From contig NZ_JAGGLG010000003.1 in NCBI RefSeq assembly GCF_017874315.1, positions 62,001 to 126,000 on the forward strand: a stretch of 64,000 bases of DNA. Direction: 5' to 3'. Of the stretch, positions 33,373 through 42,108 are shown in pieces; within the stretch, counting starts at the first letter, position 1, and every line of letters begins with the position of its first letter. Below the pieces are notes generated by a model. The model was given only the letters and a program-made list of their open reading frames with translations. It made no database searches and was not told the DNA's origin. Made by a program: the position numbers and the translations under genes. The DNA is from Symbiobacterium terraclitae (GTDB lineage: Bacteria; Bacillota; Sulfobacillia; Symbiobacteriales; Symbiobacteriaceae).

Positions 33373-35310
33373 CTACCACGACCAGAGGTTCCACCAGGCG
33401 GGGCTGCCCTGGCCAGGACCGTCCGGGCCCCACCTGACAGGGGTGCTCTGGTTCCCCCTGCCCGGATTGCTCTGGCTGCCACGTCCCCGGTTGTCCTGGT
33501 TTCCCTTGCCCGGGTTCCCCTGGCCCCGGTTGTCCTCGTCTCCCTTGCCCGGGGTGCCCTGGCTCCCCTTGCCCGGGGCGTCCTGGTTCCCCTTGCCCGG
33601 GGCGTCCTGGTTCCCCCTGCCCGGGGGGTCCTGGTTCCCCCTGCCCGGGGCGTCCTGGTTCCCCCTGCCCGGGGGGTCCTGGTTCCCCCTGCCCGGGGTG
33701 CCCTGGCTCCCCTTGCCCGGGGCGTCCTGGTTCCCCCTGCCCGGGGTGTCCTGGTTCCCCCTGCCCGGGTTGTCCTGGCTCCCCTTGCCCGGAGTGCCCT
33801 GGTTCCCCTTGCCCGGGTTGTCCTGGCTCCCCTTGCCCGGAGTGCCCTGGTTCCCCTTGCCCGGGATGCCCGGGTTGCTCTGGGGGCCCTGTCCCGGTCC
33901 GTTCCGGTTCCCCTTGCCCCGGTCATCCCTGTCCGAGTTGGCCTTGCCCGGGTCCTTCAGATCGCCCTTGCCGGGGTTGCTCTGGCTGTCCCTGCCCGAG
34001 CCGCCCTGGTTGCTCTGGTTCGAGTTGCTCTGGTTGCCCTTGCCGGAGTTGCTCGGGTTGCTCTTGCCGGAGTTACCCGGAGTCCCCTTTCCGGAGTTGC
34101 TCGGGTTGTCCTTGCCCGAGTTGCTCGGATTCCCCATGCCCTGGTTCTTCTCATTCCCCTTGCCCTGGTTCTTCTCGTTCCCCTTGCCCCGGTCGTCCTC
34201 TTTCGCCTTGCCGTTCTTACCGGGGTTGTCCTGGTTCCACCACCCGAGGTTGCCCAGGTTCCAGTTGCCGGGGAGGATCTGGTTCCACCAGCCCGAGATG
34301 GCCTGGTTCCCCTTGCCCGGGTCCTTCTCGCTCCCCTTGCCCGGGTTCTTCTCGTTCCCCTTTCCGGACTGGGGGCCATCGGCGCCGTCCTCCCGGTCGC
34401 TGCGCCCGGCGTTGCCCGGGCCGGGATTGCCCCGGCCGGACTTGCCTGCCCCGGCGCCGTCGGCGTCCCCGCCCGAGCCGCCGCTGCCGGTGGCCGGAAC
34501 CGCCTCGCTGCGGCGCTGTTCGGCCCGGCTGAGGATCTCGCTGGGGCTCACGCCCAGCTCCTTCAGGAACGTCCCCGGAGGCGCCGTCCGGATGGCCTCA
34601 GCGGTCACCTCGGGGTGCTCAGCCTGGAGCTCCTCCAGGAGGATCAGGCGAGGCAGGGTGAGGTCCTGCTTGCGGGCCTCCTCCACCTCCGCCGCGGTCG
34701 CCGGCAGCACCGCCACCCCGGTGCGGGGCGCCTCACCCAGACTCTCGGCCTGGGCGGCCACCACGGTCTGCAGGGCGGTGCGGGACCGCTCCACGATGCG
34801 CTGCGAGAGCACATCCGGCAGCCCCCTGTCGGACAACGGGGCCACGGCCATCACCACGGCGCTCGCCTCGGAGACGGGGTTCAACTTGCCGAGGGCGACA
34901 GCCCTGGTGGCGATCGCCGCGGCGACGTCCTCCACCGGCTTCCGCCGCCACGCGACCTCGTCCAGCACTTCCTGGCCGTCGGGGTTGAGCCCTTCGGCGG
35001 CGATCACCAACCGCCGGCCGTTGGCGGTGAGCTGGATGGACGGGTTGATATCAATCACGATGAGTGCCGCGGGCTGCGCCAGGCTCCACTGCCAGTAGCC
35101 CACGGGCGGGAGGAGCAGCAGCAGTACCGCCGCAGCCGCCGCCACCCAGCCCCAGGTGCGTCCGCTCAGCCAGGATCCGGCCTCGGGGACGGGGATCTCA
35201 TCGCCCACCGCCGGCTCGCCAGCAGGCAGGGGAACCCGCCGGAACTCGCCCGCGGGGGTGAGGACAATCCCGGTTCTCCCCTCCACCTCAAGCAGAATGC
35301 CCTTCTGCAT
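33373..35310 (-). CDS. rsgI: RsgI-type anti-sigma factor with octapeptide-repeat tail
   Basis: A 645-residue membrane protein. Residues 1-45 form the cytosolic RsgI N-domain that binds SigI ([20 protein letters not shown]). A membrane helix spans about 52-75. The conserved outer domain follows ([28 protein letters not shown]) to about 260. From about 290 to the end the chain is an array of eight-residue units of the form [16 protein letters not shown] or GKSNPSNS, interrupted by a Trp-rich stretch ([11 protein letters not shown]), and it ends in PAWWNLWSW. In clostridia this region carries carbohydrate-sensing domains; here it is a repeat stalk. The ATG follows GGGGAGG. Confidence 0.9.
   Translation of the reverse strand: MQKGILLEVEGRTGIVLTPAGEFRRVPLPAGEPAVGDEIPVPEAGSWLSGRTWGWVAAAAAVLLLLLPPVGYWQWSLAQPAALIVIDINPSIQLTANGRRLVIAAEGLNPDGQEVLDEVAWRRKPVEDVAAAIATRAVALGKLNPVSEASAVVMAVAPLSDRGLPDVLSQRIVERSRTALQTVVAAQAESLGEAPRTGVAVLPATAAEVEEARKQDLTLPRLILLEELQAEHPEVTAEAIRTAPPGTFLKELGVSPSEILSRAEQRRSEAVPATGSGGSGGDADGAGAGKSGRGNPGPGNAGRSDREDGADGPQSGKGNEKNPGKGSEKDPGKGNQAISGWWNQILPGNWNLGNLGWWNQDNPGKNGKAKEDDRGKGNEKNQGKGNEKNQGMGNPSNSGKDNPSNSGKGTPGNSGKSNPSNSGKGNQSNSNQSNQGGSGRDSQSNPGKGDLKDPGKANSDRDDRGKGNRNGPGQGPQSNPGIPGKGNQGTPGKGSQDNPGKGNQGTPGKGSQDNPGRGNQDTPGRGNQDAPGKGSQGTPGRGNQDPPGRGNQDAPGRGNQDPPGRGNQDAPGKGNQDAPGKGSQGTPGKGDEDNRGQGNPGKGNQDNRGRGSQSNPGRGNQSTPVRWGPDGPGQGSPAWWNLWSW
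33519..34360 (-). repeat. 24-bp (octapeptide) repeat tract in rsgI
   Basis: A 24-bp unit, most regular between about 33534 and 33870, encodes PG(K/R)G(N/S)Q(D/G)x. Further upstream in the gene the same eight-residue period holds with different residues ([16 protein letters not shown]). Period and reading frame are kept throughout, so selection maintains the protein repeat. Confidence 0.9.
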
Positions 35311-35331
35311 ATGCGATGCCTCCCCGTGCAC

Positions 35332-36087
35332 CTAGACCGCAATGTAGTGGCGGAGGTGAACAAAGTCCTCCAACAGAAGCAGCGCCACGGCGATGATGTA
35401 CTTGCGCTGCCGCTCGAGCGTCTTGCGGCTCACGCCGACCCGCTCCTCCAACTGCCGGAGCGGCAGTTCCCGGCGGGCGACCAGGTGCTGCGCCAGCAGC
35501 GGGTCACCGGCCACGATGCGGGCGGCGTCGATCGCCCTCGCCCGGGCGTCTGCGTGCTTGGGGCAGACGGTGACCAGCTCGCTGAAGCGGATGCCGAACT
35601 CGGCCAGGCGCTGGGCGTAGCGGGCGATCTCGTACCGCCGCTCCTCAGCCTCCTGCTGCCGTTGGTGCGCGGCGATGGACTCCCGCATCTCCAGGCCCTG
35701 CAGCGGGTTGCCCTCGTCGTCTTCGGTTGTGAAGTCGCTGAAGGGCACCTCGGCCCGGGCTTTCTGTCGCCTGTAGTAGTCGACGAGGCGACGCTTGATA
35801 ACCAGTTCGGCGAAGGGGATGAACGCGCTGCCCTTCTCGGGGTCGAAGCGGTCGATGGCCTCATTCAGGGCCATGAGGCCCACCGACACCTCCTCATCCC
35901 GACCGACGGTGAGGTACCGCCCCGAGACCTGGCTGCCCACCCGGAGCACGAGAGGCGTGTAGGCGCGGATCAGCTCTTCCCGTGCCGCCTCGTCGCCCGT
36001 CTTCGCCGGGCCGAGCAACCGCTCGGCTGGCGACGGCCCACGCGGGCCCGCGTCATCCGAGAGGCTCAGCAGAAAGGCCAGCAGCAA
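35332..36087 (-). CDS. sigI: SigI-family RNA polymerase sigma factor
   Basis: A 251-residue sigma factor, the same length as Bacillus SigI. Region 2 reads FIPFAELVIKRRLVDYYRRQ with SVGLMALNEAIDRFDPEKGS before it. The C-terminal DNA-binding part is LPLRQLEERVGVSRKTLERQRKYI. It directs heat- or cell-envelope-stress genes and is held by RsgI, encoded 21 bp downstream. The TTG at 36087 is preferred because GAGAGGTG lies six bases upstream; GTG at 36096 is possible. Confidence 0.93.
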   Translation of the reverse strand: MLLAFLLSLSDDAGPRGPSPAERLLGPAKTGDEAAREELIRAYTPLVLRVGSQVSGRYLTVGRDEEVSVGLMALNEAIDRFDPEKGSAFIPFAELVIKRRLVDYYRRQKARAEVPFSDFTTEDDEGNPLQGLEMRESIAAHQRQQEAEERRYEIARYAQRLAEFGIRFSELVTVCPKHADARARAIDAARIVAGDPLLAQHLVARRELPLRQLEERVGVSRKTLERQRKYIIAVALLLLEDFVHLRHYIAV

Positions 36088-36156
36088 GTCCGTCACCTCT
36101 CGTCTGCTAGAGTGATACGTGCAGGCACCCCGTGGATCTGGGGGTCGCGCACATGG

Positions 36157-36186
36157 CAAAAGCCGGCGCCGGAGACCGGGCCGGCT
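36157..36186 (-). terminator. Terminator after ruvB
   Basis: On the minus strand AGCCGGCCCGGTCTCCGG then CGCCGGCT forms a stem followed by TTTTGCC. It lies 4 bp after the ruvB stop and separates the ruv operon from sigI. Confidence 0.7.
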
Positions 36187-36189
36187 GCA

Positions 36190-37233
36190 TCAGAACAGGC
36201 GGGGCTGCACGGGGCCCTCGCCGCCGTCTGGGTGATCGCCGTAGGGGATGTTCAGGTACTCGTAGGCCGCGCGGGTGGCCACGCGCCCCCGCGGGGTGCG
36301 CTGGAGGAAGCCGATCTGCATCAGGTAGGGCTCGTACACGTCCTCGATCGTCTCGGGCTCCTCGCTGGTGGCCGCGGCCAGGGTGTCGAGACCGACCGGC
36401 CCCCCGCCGTACTTCTGGATGATGGTCAGCAGCACCTTGTGGTCGACCAGGTCGAGCCCCAGGGCGTCCACCTCCATCAGCCGCAGGCCGGCGTCCGCCA
36501 CCTCGCGCGTGATCACCCCGTCGGCCTTCACCTGGGCGTAGTCCCTCAGCCGCTTCAGCAGCCGGTTGGCGATGCGGGGTGTCCCCCGGGACCGGCGGGC
36601 GATCTCCTGCGCCCCGGACGGGTCGAGCTGCACCTTGAGGATCCGGGCCGCCCGCAGGAGGATCTGCGTCAGCTCCTCCACGCTGTAGAACTGCAGCTGC
36701 ATGACCACGCCGAAGCGGTCGCGCAGCGGCGACGTGAGGGCGCCGTACCGGGTGGTCGCGCCGATCAGGGTGAAGCGGGGCAGGTCGAGCCGCAGGGTGC
36801 GGGCGCTCGGCCCCTTGCCCAGGATGATGTCGAGGGCGAAGTCCTCCATCGCCGGGTAGAGCGTCTCCTCCACCAGGCGGTTCATCCGGTGGATCTCGTC
36901 GACGAAGAGCACGTCCCCCTCGGAGAGCTGGGTCAGGATCGCCGCCAGGTCGCCCTGGTGCGAGATCGCCGGCCCCGAGGTGATGCGCAGGTTGACGCCC
37001 ATCTCCTGCGCGATGATGTGGGCGAGGGTGGTCTTGCCCAGGCCGGGAGGGCCGTAGAGCAGGACGTGGTCAAGGGCCTCGCCCCGCTGCTTCGCGGCGG
37101 CGATGTAGATGGACAGCTCCTCCTTCACCCGCTCCTGCCCCGGGTAGTCCGCCAGCCGGTGCGGACGGAGGGTCTCCTCGATCCGTAAGTCCTCCGGCCG
37201 CCTGTGGCCGGAGAGGAACCGTTCCTCACTCAT
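36190..37233 (-). CDS. ruvB: Holliday junction DNA helicase RuvB
   Basis: A 347-residue AAA+ branch-migration motor. Walker [10 protein letters not shown], Walker [10 protein letters not shown], the sensor [18 protein letters not shown] and the C-terminal winged helix ([20 protein letters not shown]) are all present. It works as a hexamer with RuvA on both sides of the junction. Gene order ruvC-ruvA-ruvB with gaps of 1-6 bp indicates one operon. Confidence 0.98.
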   Translation of the reverse strand: MSEERFLSGHRRPEDLRIEETLRPHRLADYPGQERVKEELSIYIAAAKQRGEALDHVLLYGPPGLGKTTLAHIIAQEMGVNLRITSGPAISHQGDLAAILTQLSEGDVLFVDEIHRMNRLVEETLYPAMEDFALDIILGKGPSARTLRLDLPRFTLIGATTRYGALTSPLRDRFGVVMQLQFYSVEELTQILLRAARILKVQLDPSGAQEIARRSRGTPRIANRLLKRLRDYAQVKADGVITREVADAGLRLMEVDALGLDLVDHKVLLTIIQKYGGGPVGLDTLAAATSEEPETIEDVYEPYLMQIGFLQRTPRGRVATRAAYEYLNIPYGDHPDGGEGPVQPRLF

Positions 37234-37239
37234 GCCGCC

Positions 37240-37854
37240 TTACCCCCGGAAGAGTTGCTTCAGTCCCAGCCGGACGAGTGTCTCCACGGAAGGCGAGTCG
37301 CCCGCCTCGGCGCGGGCCCTGGCCAGGGCCTCCACCGCCTCGGTCCGGCTGTAGCCCAGGGCGCAGAGCGCCTCAGCCGCCTCGGACCAGACGTCGCCGG
37401 CGGGCGGGGCCGCGGCGGGGACCTCTCCCTGCGCCCACGGCGCGACGCCCAGCGACCCCACCTTCTCCTTCAGCTCGAGTACCAGCCGCTGTGCCGTCTT
37501 CTTCCCGATGCCGGGCACGCGGGTGAGGGCGGCGATGTCCTCGAAGGCAACCGCCCGGCGGAACGACTCGGGATCGGTGGCGGAGAGGACCGCCAGGGCG
37601 GCCTTGGGCCCGATCCCGTCCACCCGGAGCAGCAGCGTGAACAGGTCGTACTCGGCCGGCGTGAGGAAGCCGTAGAGGGTCAGGGCGTCCTCCCGCACCT
37701 GCAGGGACGTGTACAGGTGCACCACCGACCCGATGGCGGGCAGGCGGGACCGGGTCGAGGAGGGCACCAGGCAGCGGTAGCCAACCCCCGCTACGTCAAT
37801 GACGACGGAATCGGCTGTCGCGGTGACAAGCTCACCGCGCAGGTGTGCGATCAT
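37240..37854 (-). CDS. ruvA: Holliday junction DNA helicase subunit RuvA
   Basis: A 204-residue junction-binding protein. The N-terminal OB domain is MIAHLRGEL...GVGYRCLVP; the HhH motifs are LLRVDGIGPKAALAVL and LTRVPGIGKKTAQRLV; the C-terminal domain III (ALCALGYSRTEAVEAL) contacts RuvB. Length is typical. The start follows GGGAGG at 11 bases, one base after ruvC ends. Confidence 0.98.
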   Translation of the reverse strand: MIAHLRGELVTATADSVVIDVAGVGYRCLVPSSTRSRLPAIGSVVHLYTSLQVREDALTLYGFLTPAEYDLFTLLLRVDGIGPKAALAVLSATDPESFRRAVAFEDIAALTRVPGIGKKTAQRLVLELKEKVGSLGVAPWAQGEVPAAAPPAGDVWSEAAEALCALGYSRTEAVEALARARAEAGDSPSVETLVRLGLKQLFRG

Positions 37855-37855
37855 G

Positions 37856-38356
37856 CTACGACAGACCTCCCAACCGTGAGGTGAGGCTGGCCGCGTGCAG
37901 GGCCGCGATGGCCACGGCCAGGGCATCGGCCACGTCGTCGGGCTTCGGGATCTCCGGGAGGGCCAGCAGGGCGCGCACCATCCGCTGGACCTGCGCCTTG
38001 TCGGCCCGACCGTAGCCGGCCACCGCCATCTTCACCTGCATCGGCGTGAACTCCCGGACGGGCACGCCGTTGTCGGCCGCGGCCAGGAGCACGATCCCCC
38101 GGGCCTGTCCCACGTGTATGGCGGTGGTGACGTTGCGGCCGAAGAACAGCTCCTCCACGGCCACGCAGTCGGGCTTGTACTCCAGAAGCAGGTCGACGAT
38201 GCCCCGGTAGAGCGACTGCAGCCGCCGCTCGGGCAGCATGTCGGGCGGCGTCTCCAGACAGCCGTACGCCACCGCCCGCTCCCTTCCGGAGCCCGCGTCT
38301 TCCACGATGCCGTAGCCCATCCGGGCCGTTCCGGGGTCGATGCCGAGAATGCGCAA
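37856..38356 (-). CDS. ruvC: Holliday junction resolvase RuvC
   Basis: A 166-residue endonuclease that cuts the junction bound by RuvAB. Catalytic acidic residues are visible in [22 protein letters not shown] and [13 protein letters not shown]. The TTG start at 38356 has GAGGTGGT six bases upstream and gives the family's normal length. It opens the ruvCAB operon. Confidence 0.97.
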   Translation of the reverse strand: MRILGIDPGTARMGYGIVEDAGSGRERAVAYGCLETPPDMLPERRLQSLYRGIVDLLLEYKPDCVAVEELFFGRNVTTAIHVGQARGIVLLAAADNGVPVREFTPMQVKMAVAGYGRADKAQVQRMVRALLALPEIPKPDDVADALAVAIAALHAASLTSRLGGLS

Positions 38357-38404
38357 GCGCCTACCACCTCTTGGGGACCACCGTTGTTCTGTTCGGGACT
38401 TGAT

Positions 38405-38530
38405 GCACGCCATAGTGGACACTGCTGGTGTCCTGCCGTACGCCATGGCGGACTCTGCTTATGTCCTGACGTATACCATAATGGACTCTGCTGGTGTCCT
38501 CATGTACGCCATAGCGGACTGCGGGGACCA
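38405..38530. repeat. Four-copy 33-bp tandem repeat upstream of ruvC
   Basis: The landmark CCAT(A/G)..GGAC begins at 38410, 38443, 38476 and 38509, exactly 33 bp apart, followed each time by a version of TCTGCTGGTGTCCT. A degenerate relative follows near 38552. Because 33 is a multiple of three, an open frame with 11-residue units runs through it, but no ribosome binding site supports translation. The rest of the 38357-38859 gap holds the promoter of the LCP gene and nothing else I recognise. Confidence 0.9.
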
Positions 38531-38776
38531 CGATGTCGGCTTGGGCGTATGCCGTAGTTATGTTCGGGGTCCGGACGGTGCAGTCCTGCCCCTGGCAACA
38601 TTTCCGCTGGCTCCCGCGGTTGGATCGATCTCGCCAGACTCCGCCGCCATCCAGATTCCAGGCCTGCTTTGGGCTGGCTTCCGCTCAGCTCGACCACCGG
38701 GTCTGCTGCCGCTCAGCCCCGGCTCTGGGCGCAGCCGCCACCCCGTCTCCTTCCTGCTTCTGGCCAGATTTGTGCA

Positions 38777-38805
38777 TTGAACTCCCTCGTGCGGAGTGCT
38801 ATTCT
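38777..38805 (+). promoter_or_regulatory. Sigma-A promoter of the LCP gene
   Basis: TTGAAC, a 17-base spacer and TATTCT, placing the transcript start about 45 bp before the ATG. Confidence 0.7.
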
Positions 38806-38859
38806 CAGGTGGCAATCGCACCATACTTTAAGCAATCTGGGCGGAGAGGGGACCTGAGG

Positions 38860-39768
38860 ATGGAAAGCACAAGCCGGAAACGCCGGCCGCTGGTGATTGC
38901 AGTGGCAATCGCCGTCCTGCTCCTGGGCGGGTGGGCGGCGAAGGTCTGGTTCGGCGCGGCGCCCATCAACGTACTCCTGTTGGGCCTGGATGAGGGCAAG
39001 ACCCGGACCGACGTGGTCGTGCTGGCCCACCTGGAGCCCCGGCGGGGGTTGATCACCCTGCTCTCGCTGCCCCGGGACACCCTGGTCGAGATCGACTGCA
39101 CCGGCCTCAGCGACGCCTGCGTTTCGCCGGACAAGCTGGCCCATGCCCACGCTTACGGTGGCGAGCAGGGGGCACGGGTCGCCGTCGAGACGGTGGAGCG
39201 GCTGCTGGGCGTGAAAATCGATCACTACGTGCGGGCCGACTTCGAGGGGTTCCGGCAGGTGGTGGACATCCTGGGCGGCGTGGACCTGGTGATCGATCAG
39301 GACATGCACTACGAGGACCCCTATGCCAACCCGCCGCTCACCATCCACTTCGAGGCCTCTGACCAGCCGCAGCACCTGGATGGCCAGCGTGCGCTGGAGT
39401 TCGTCCGCTACCGGGGCGCCACCGGCGACATCGGCCGCACCGAACGCACCAAGCAGTTCCTGGTGGCCCTGGCCCGGAAGGCGAAGGAGACGCAGTCGCT
39501 GGTCAGGCTTCCTGCGGTGATCCGCACCGGCCTGGCGTACATGGACACGGACATCGACGCCAGCACCGCCCTCTCGATGGCGGCCAGCGCCCTGCGGGCC
39601 GACCTGGACCTGGTCCAGATGGAGACCCTGCCGGGCTGGGACGACCCGAACCACCCGAGGGGCTGGGTCTGGGTGCCGGATGAGGGCGCGATGGCCGAGG
39701 TCGTCGACCGGCTGATCCGGAACCCGCAGCCGCCGTCTGCGGAACCCGAGTCCGGAGCAGACGAGTAA
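38860..39768 (+). CDS. LytR-CpsA-Psr family wall-polymer ligase
   Basis: A 302-residue membrane-anchored enzyme; the helix is at about residues 9-26 (LVIAVAIAVLLLGGWAA). The LCP domain shows INVLLLGLDEGKTRTDVVVL, LLSLPRDTLVEI with the conserved Arg-Asp, HAHAYGGEQGA, and ALEFVRYRGATGDIGRTERTKQF, the pyrophosphate-binding arginines. Such proteins attach teichoic acids or capsule polymers to peptidoglycan. It is a single-gene unit with its own promoter and a shared terminator. Confidence 0.95.
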   Translation: MESTSRKRRPLVIAVAIAVLLLGGWAAKVWFGAAPINVLLLGLDEGKTRTDVVVLAHLEPRRGLITLLSLPRDTLVEIDCTGLSDACVSPDKLAHAHAYGGEQGARVAVETVERLLGVKIDHYVRADFEGFRQVVDILGGVDLVIDQDMHYEDPYANPPLTIHFEASDQPQHLDGQRALEFVRYRGATGDIGRTERTKQFLVALARKAKETQSLVRLPAVIRTGLAYMDTDIDASTALSMAASALRADLDLVQMETLPGWDDPNHPRGWVWVPDEGAMAEVVDRLIRNPQPPSAEPESGADE

Positions 39769-39865
39769 GTGCCTGCGAAGCCCGGGCGCCGGCAGCTGGC
39801 ACCCGGACCCGGGCCGCTGGTAGGTCACCGGTGAGCCTGGGCAGGGTGCCGACCCGATGACATGC

Positions 39866-39895
39866 AACCCCCGGGGTATCTGTACCCCGGGGGTT
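39866..39895. terminator. Bidirectional terminator between LCP and anti-sigma genes
   Basis: A 13-bp stem (AACCCCCGGGGTA and complement) with loop TCTG between convergent genes. Confidence 0.75.
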
Positions 39896-39910
39896 CGCTG
39901 TTCCGATCCG

Positions 39911-40738
39911 CTAGAACATGGACTCCGCAACCTTGATCAGGATCTCGGGGCTCACGTCGCCGGAGAGCTTGATCATCGTGACCTGCCCGTCGGCCTCCTG
40001 GACCCAGAGTTCGAGTTCGTTCCAGTGCCCGACGATCTCCGGCAGCAGCCCGAGCCGCGAGCGGGCCTCGTTCTCCTCGTCCGCACGGGCCACCGGGACG
40101 TCCCTCTCGAGGAAGGCCGGGTGTCCGGCCACTTCGATGATCTCCGTTCCCGGAGGCAGGTCCATCTGCGGCGTCTCCAGACGGACGGACTGGATGATGC
40201 TGACGTGCTGGCCCTCATCCGACGAGTAGGTCTGGGTGACGAAGAAGTACTCGTCCTCCTCGATGCGCTGCCAGCCCTCGTCCGGGTAGTGGCCCCAGGA
40301 ATAGGCGCCCATCGGCTCGTGGCGCGCGGCGAAACCCTCGGGGACCCACGTCGGGGTGCGGATGGGGAAGGGGGCGAGCTCCCTGGTTTCCTCCGGCGAG
40401 AAGAACTCCGTCTCGGGTCCCATGGAGAGCCAGTTCGAGAACGCCCCGCGCAGCCACTCCTCCCTACTCATGCTCAGGACTCTGACGGGAATGCCGAGGA
40501 TGACCTCGGCCACGTCGGCCCAGGTGGACTGCGAGCCGTAGGCGAGGAGTACGAACACGGCTGCCGCAGCGGCGGCCACGCCCTTCCAGCGCCCGCGGAA
40601 GCGCTGCCGGCGCAGCCGGGCCAGGGTGCGTGTCCGGAGTGCAGGTGTGACCGTCGGTGTCTCCGGCATCACGTCCTCGGTCGACAGGGCGCTCAGGTAC
40701 CGGTGAAGATCGGCATCGGACCACTTCACGTCGCTCAC
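39911..40738 (-). CDS. Membrane-bound anti-sigma factor, DUF4367-like
   Basis: A 275-residue protein with a cytosolic N-terminus of about 50 residues (VKWSDADLHRYLSAL), a membrane helix at about 53-69 and an outer domain of about 200 residues including FPIRTPTWVPEGF and a C-terminal LELWVQEADGQVTMIKLSGD, typical of DUF4367 tails. There is no zinc-type HxxxCxxC motif. Its GTG start overlaps the stop of the ECF sigma gene (GTGA), the usual layout for a sigma/anti-sigma pair. What it senses is unknown. Confidence 0.8.
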   Translation of the reverse strand: MSDVKWSDADLHRYLSALSTEDVMPETPTVTPALRTRTLARLRRQRFRGRWKGVAAAAAAVFVLLAYGSQSTWADVAEVILGIPVRVLSMSREEWLRGAFSNWLSMGPETEFFSPEETRELAPFPIRTPTWVPEGFAARHEPMGAYSWGHYPDEGWQRIEEDEYFFVTQTYSSDEGQHVSIIQSVRLETPQMDLPPGTEIIEVAGHPAFLERDVPVARADEENEARSRLGLLPEIVGHWNELELWVQEADGQVTMIKLSGDVSPEILIKVAESMF

Positions 40739-41472
40739 GGCTCAACCCCCCATTCCTCCAACTGCTGGCGAAGCAACTGCCTGGCCCGGTACAGCCGGCT
40801 GTGGACCGTTCCCACCCGCACGCGCAGGATGCGGGCGACCTCCGGCGCTGCAAGCCCCTCGAGGTAGTGGAGGACCACCGCCTCCCGGTACCCGTCGGGC
40901 AGCGAGCGTATGGCTCTGGCCAGCGAGTGGCAGACATCGGACCGGATCGCGGCTCCGGCGGGATCCGCCTCCGGGGCTCGGTCCACCAGGGCCAGTCCGT
41001 CCAGCTCCGACCCGTTCCGCGTGCGCCGCCACCACCACGACCGCCGCAGGTCCCGGCATGCGTTCATCGTCACCTGCAGCAGCCAGGGGCGGACCCGTTC
41101 GGGATCGCGCAACCGGTCGGCATGGCGGTAGGCCTTGATGAACACCTCCTGGAACACGTCTTCCGCCTGTGCGCGGTTCAGCAGGACGGCGTAGGCCAGG
41201 CGCAGCACCGCGTCGCCGTGCTGCGCGATCCATTCCTCCACGGCGCCGGCGTCCGATCGCGCCCGTTCGGGGCTGCTCAGCCACGCCCCGGTGGGGTCGC
41301 GCTGACACGCACCGGTGGGGCCGCGCGGATGCGCATCGGCGAACCCGCTCTCACACGCATCGGTGCGGACGCGCAAACCCGCATCCGTGTGGACGCTTGG
41401 ACCCGCGTCCGTGCGGCGACGCGGAGGAGCACTCGCCCGGAGGTTGCTCCCAATCGCCCCTACATGCTCCAC
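40735..41472 (-). CDS. ECF-type sigma factor with repeat-bearing N-terminal extension
   Basis: A 245-residue protein whose last 170 residues or so form a standard ECF sigma. Region 2 reads LRLAYAVLLNRAQAEDVFQE with WLLQVTMNACRDLRRSW; region 4 reads AIRSLPDGYREAVVLHYLEG with PEVARILRVRVGTVHSRLYR. The first 75 residues are unusual and include about six octapeptide units of the form TDAGLRVR. The GTG at 41472 has GGAGG seven bases upstream. No good start exists directly before region 2, so the extension is probably translated. The anti-sigma gene follows with overlap. Confidence 0.85.
   Translation of the reverse strand: MEHVGAIGSNLRASAPPRRRTDAGPSVHTDAGLRVRTDACESGFADAHPRGPTGACQRDPTGAWLSSPERARSDAGAVEEWIAQHGDAVLRLAYAVLLNRAQAEDVFQEVFIKAYRHADRLRDPERVRPWLLQVTMNACRDLRRSWWWRRTRNGSELDGLALVDRAPEADPAGAAIRSDVCHSLARAIRSLPDGYREAVVLHYLEGLAAPEVARILRVRVGTVHSRLYRARQLLRQQLEEWGVEP
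41277..41420 (-). repeat. 24-bp repeat encoding the N-terminal octapeptides of the ECF sigma
   Basis: About six units in frame, read as TDAGPSVH, TDAGLRVR, TDACESGF, ADAHPRGP, TGACQRDP and TGAWLSSP. Divergence increases toward the sigma domain. Confidence 0.65.
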
Positions 41473-41542
41473 CTGCTCACCTCCCGTCAAGTCGTTCACC
41501 TATGTAACGAGGACGAAGCCGCATCCCTTCCCGGACGGCACG

Positions 41543-41569
41543 AAAAAAGGACCGGCTGTTCACCGGCCC
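41543..41569 (-). terminator. Terminator of the M20-nadE-JAMM operon
   Basis: On the minus strand GGGCCGG-N7-CCGGTCC is followed by TTTTTT, 14 bp after the last JAMM gene. Confidence 0.85.
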
Positions 41570-41582
41570 CTGTGCGCATCCG

Positions 41583-42038
41583 CTACGTCCCGCATCGCTG
41601 GCGCAGGTCATAGTACGTGCCGCCCAGCCCGTCGCGGATATGGAGATGAACCGGCTCGACCTGGCCGTCGCGAATGAGGAACGCCCCGACATCGATCGGT
41701 CCGTCCAGCGAGATGATCAGCCGCACCGCGTCGGGGTAGTGCACTGCGTACTCGATGTCGGACCGCGAGGGCACCGCCTTCGCACTCGGATGGGAGTGGT
41801 AGATGCCGAGCAACCCCTCGCCCGCGGCGGCGATCCGCCGCAGGGCCTCCTCCTGCTGCTCCGGATCCACCTGGTACGAGACCGGGCTCCGCCGCGCGTT
41901 GTCCGTGGCGTAGACGGCGTTGACGTACCCGTTCGTGCCGGCGAGGATCCCGCACGCCTCCAGGGGCTTCTCCTCCAGGCAGTGCTCCAGCATCCGCTGC
42001 AGCAAGCGACGCCCGATGACCAGCCGGCGCGCTGCCAT
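41583..42038 (-). CDS. JAMM/MPN-domain metalloprotease-like protein (paralogue 1)
   Basis: A 151-residue stand-alone JAB domain. The zinc signature is complete: Glu in EKPLEACGIL, then HSHPSAKAVPSRSD, which fits HxH-x7-S-x2-D exactly. Bacterial JAMM proteins of this size remove C-terminal residues from ThiS/MoaD-like sulfur carriers or cleave ubiquitin-like conjugates. The ATG at 42038 has GGAGG eight bases upstream. A second JAMM gene lies 70 bp upstream in the same operon. Confidence 0.92.
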   Translation of the reverse strand: MAARRLVIGRRLLQRMLEHCLEEKPLEACGILAGTNGYVNAVYATDNARRSPVSYQVDPEQQEEALRRIAAAGEGLLGIYHSHPSAKAVPSRSDIEYAVHYPDAVRLIISLDGPIDVGAFLIRDGQVEPVHLHIRDGLGGTYYDLRQRCGT

Positions 42039-42108
42039 CGCCATCCCCTCCCCGCGAGAGCAGGTGACCGGCACAGAGCCGGGTGGGCCCGAAGTCGGTG
42101 CCGGCAGG

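Noticed and set aside
32012-35098. Plus-strand frame of over 1000 codons opposite spoIID and rsgI
   Set aside because: The repeated FPLPG-type product is simply the antisense reading of the 24-bp octapeptide repeat and the Pro/Glu repeat. The minus-strand reading has recognisable RsgI and SpoIID domains.
38340-38780. A protein with 11-residue repeats encoded across the 33-bp array
   Set aside because: The frame starts inside ruvC in antisense, has no ribosome binding site and ends in a compositionally odd tail. It is kept only as a repeat.
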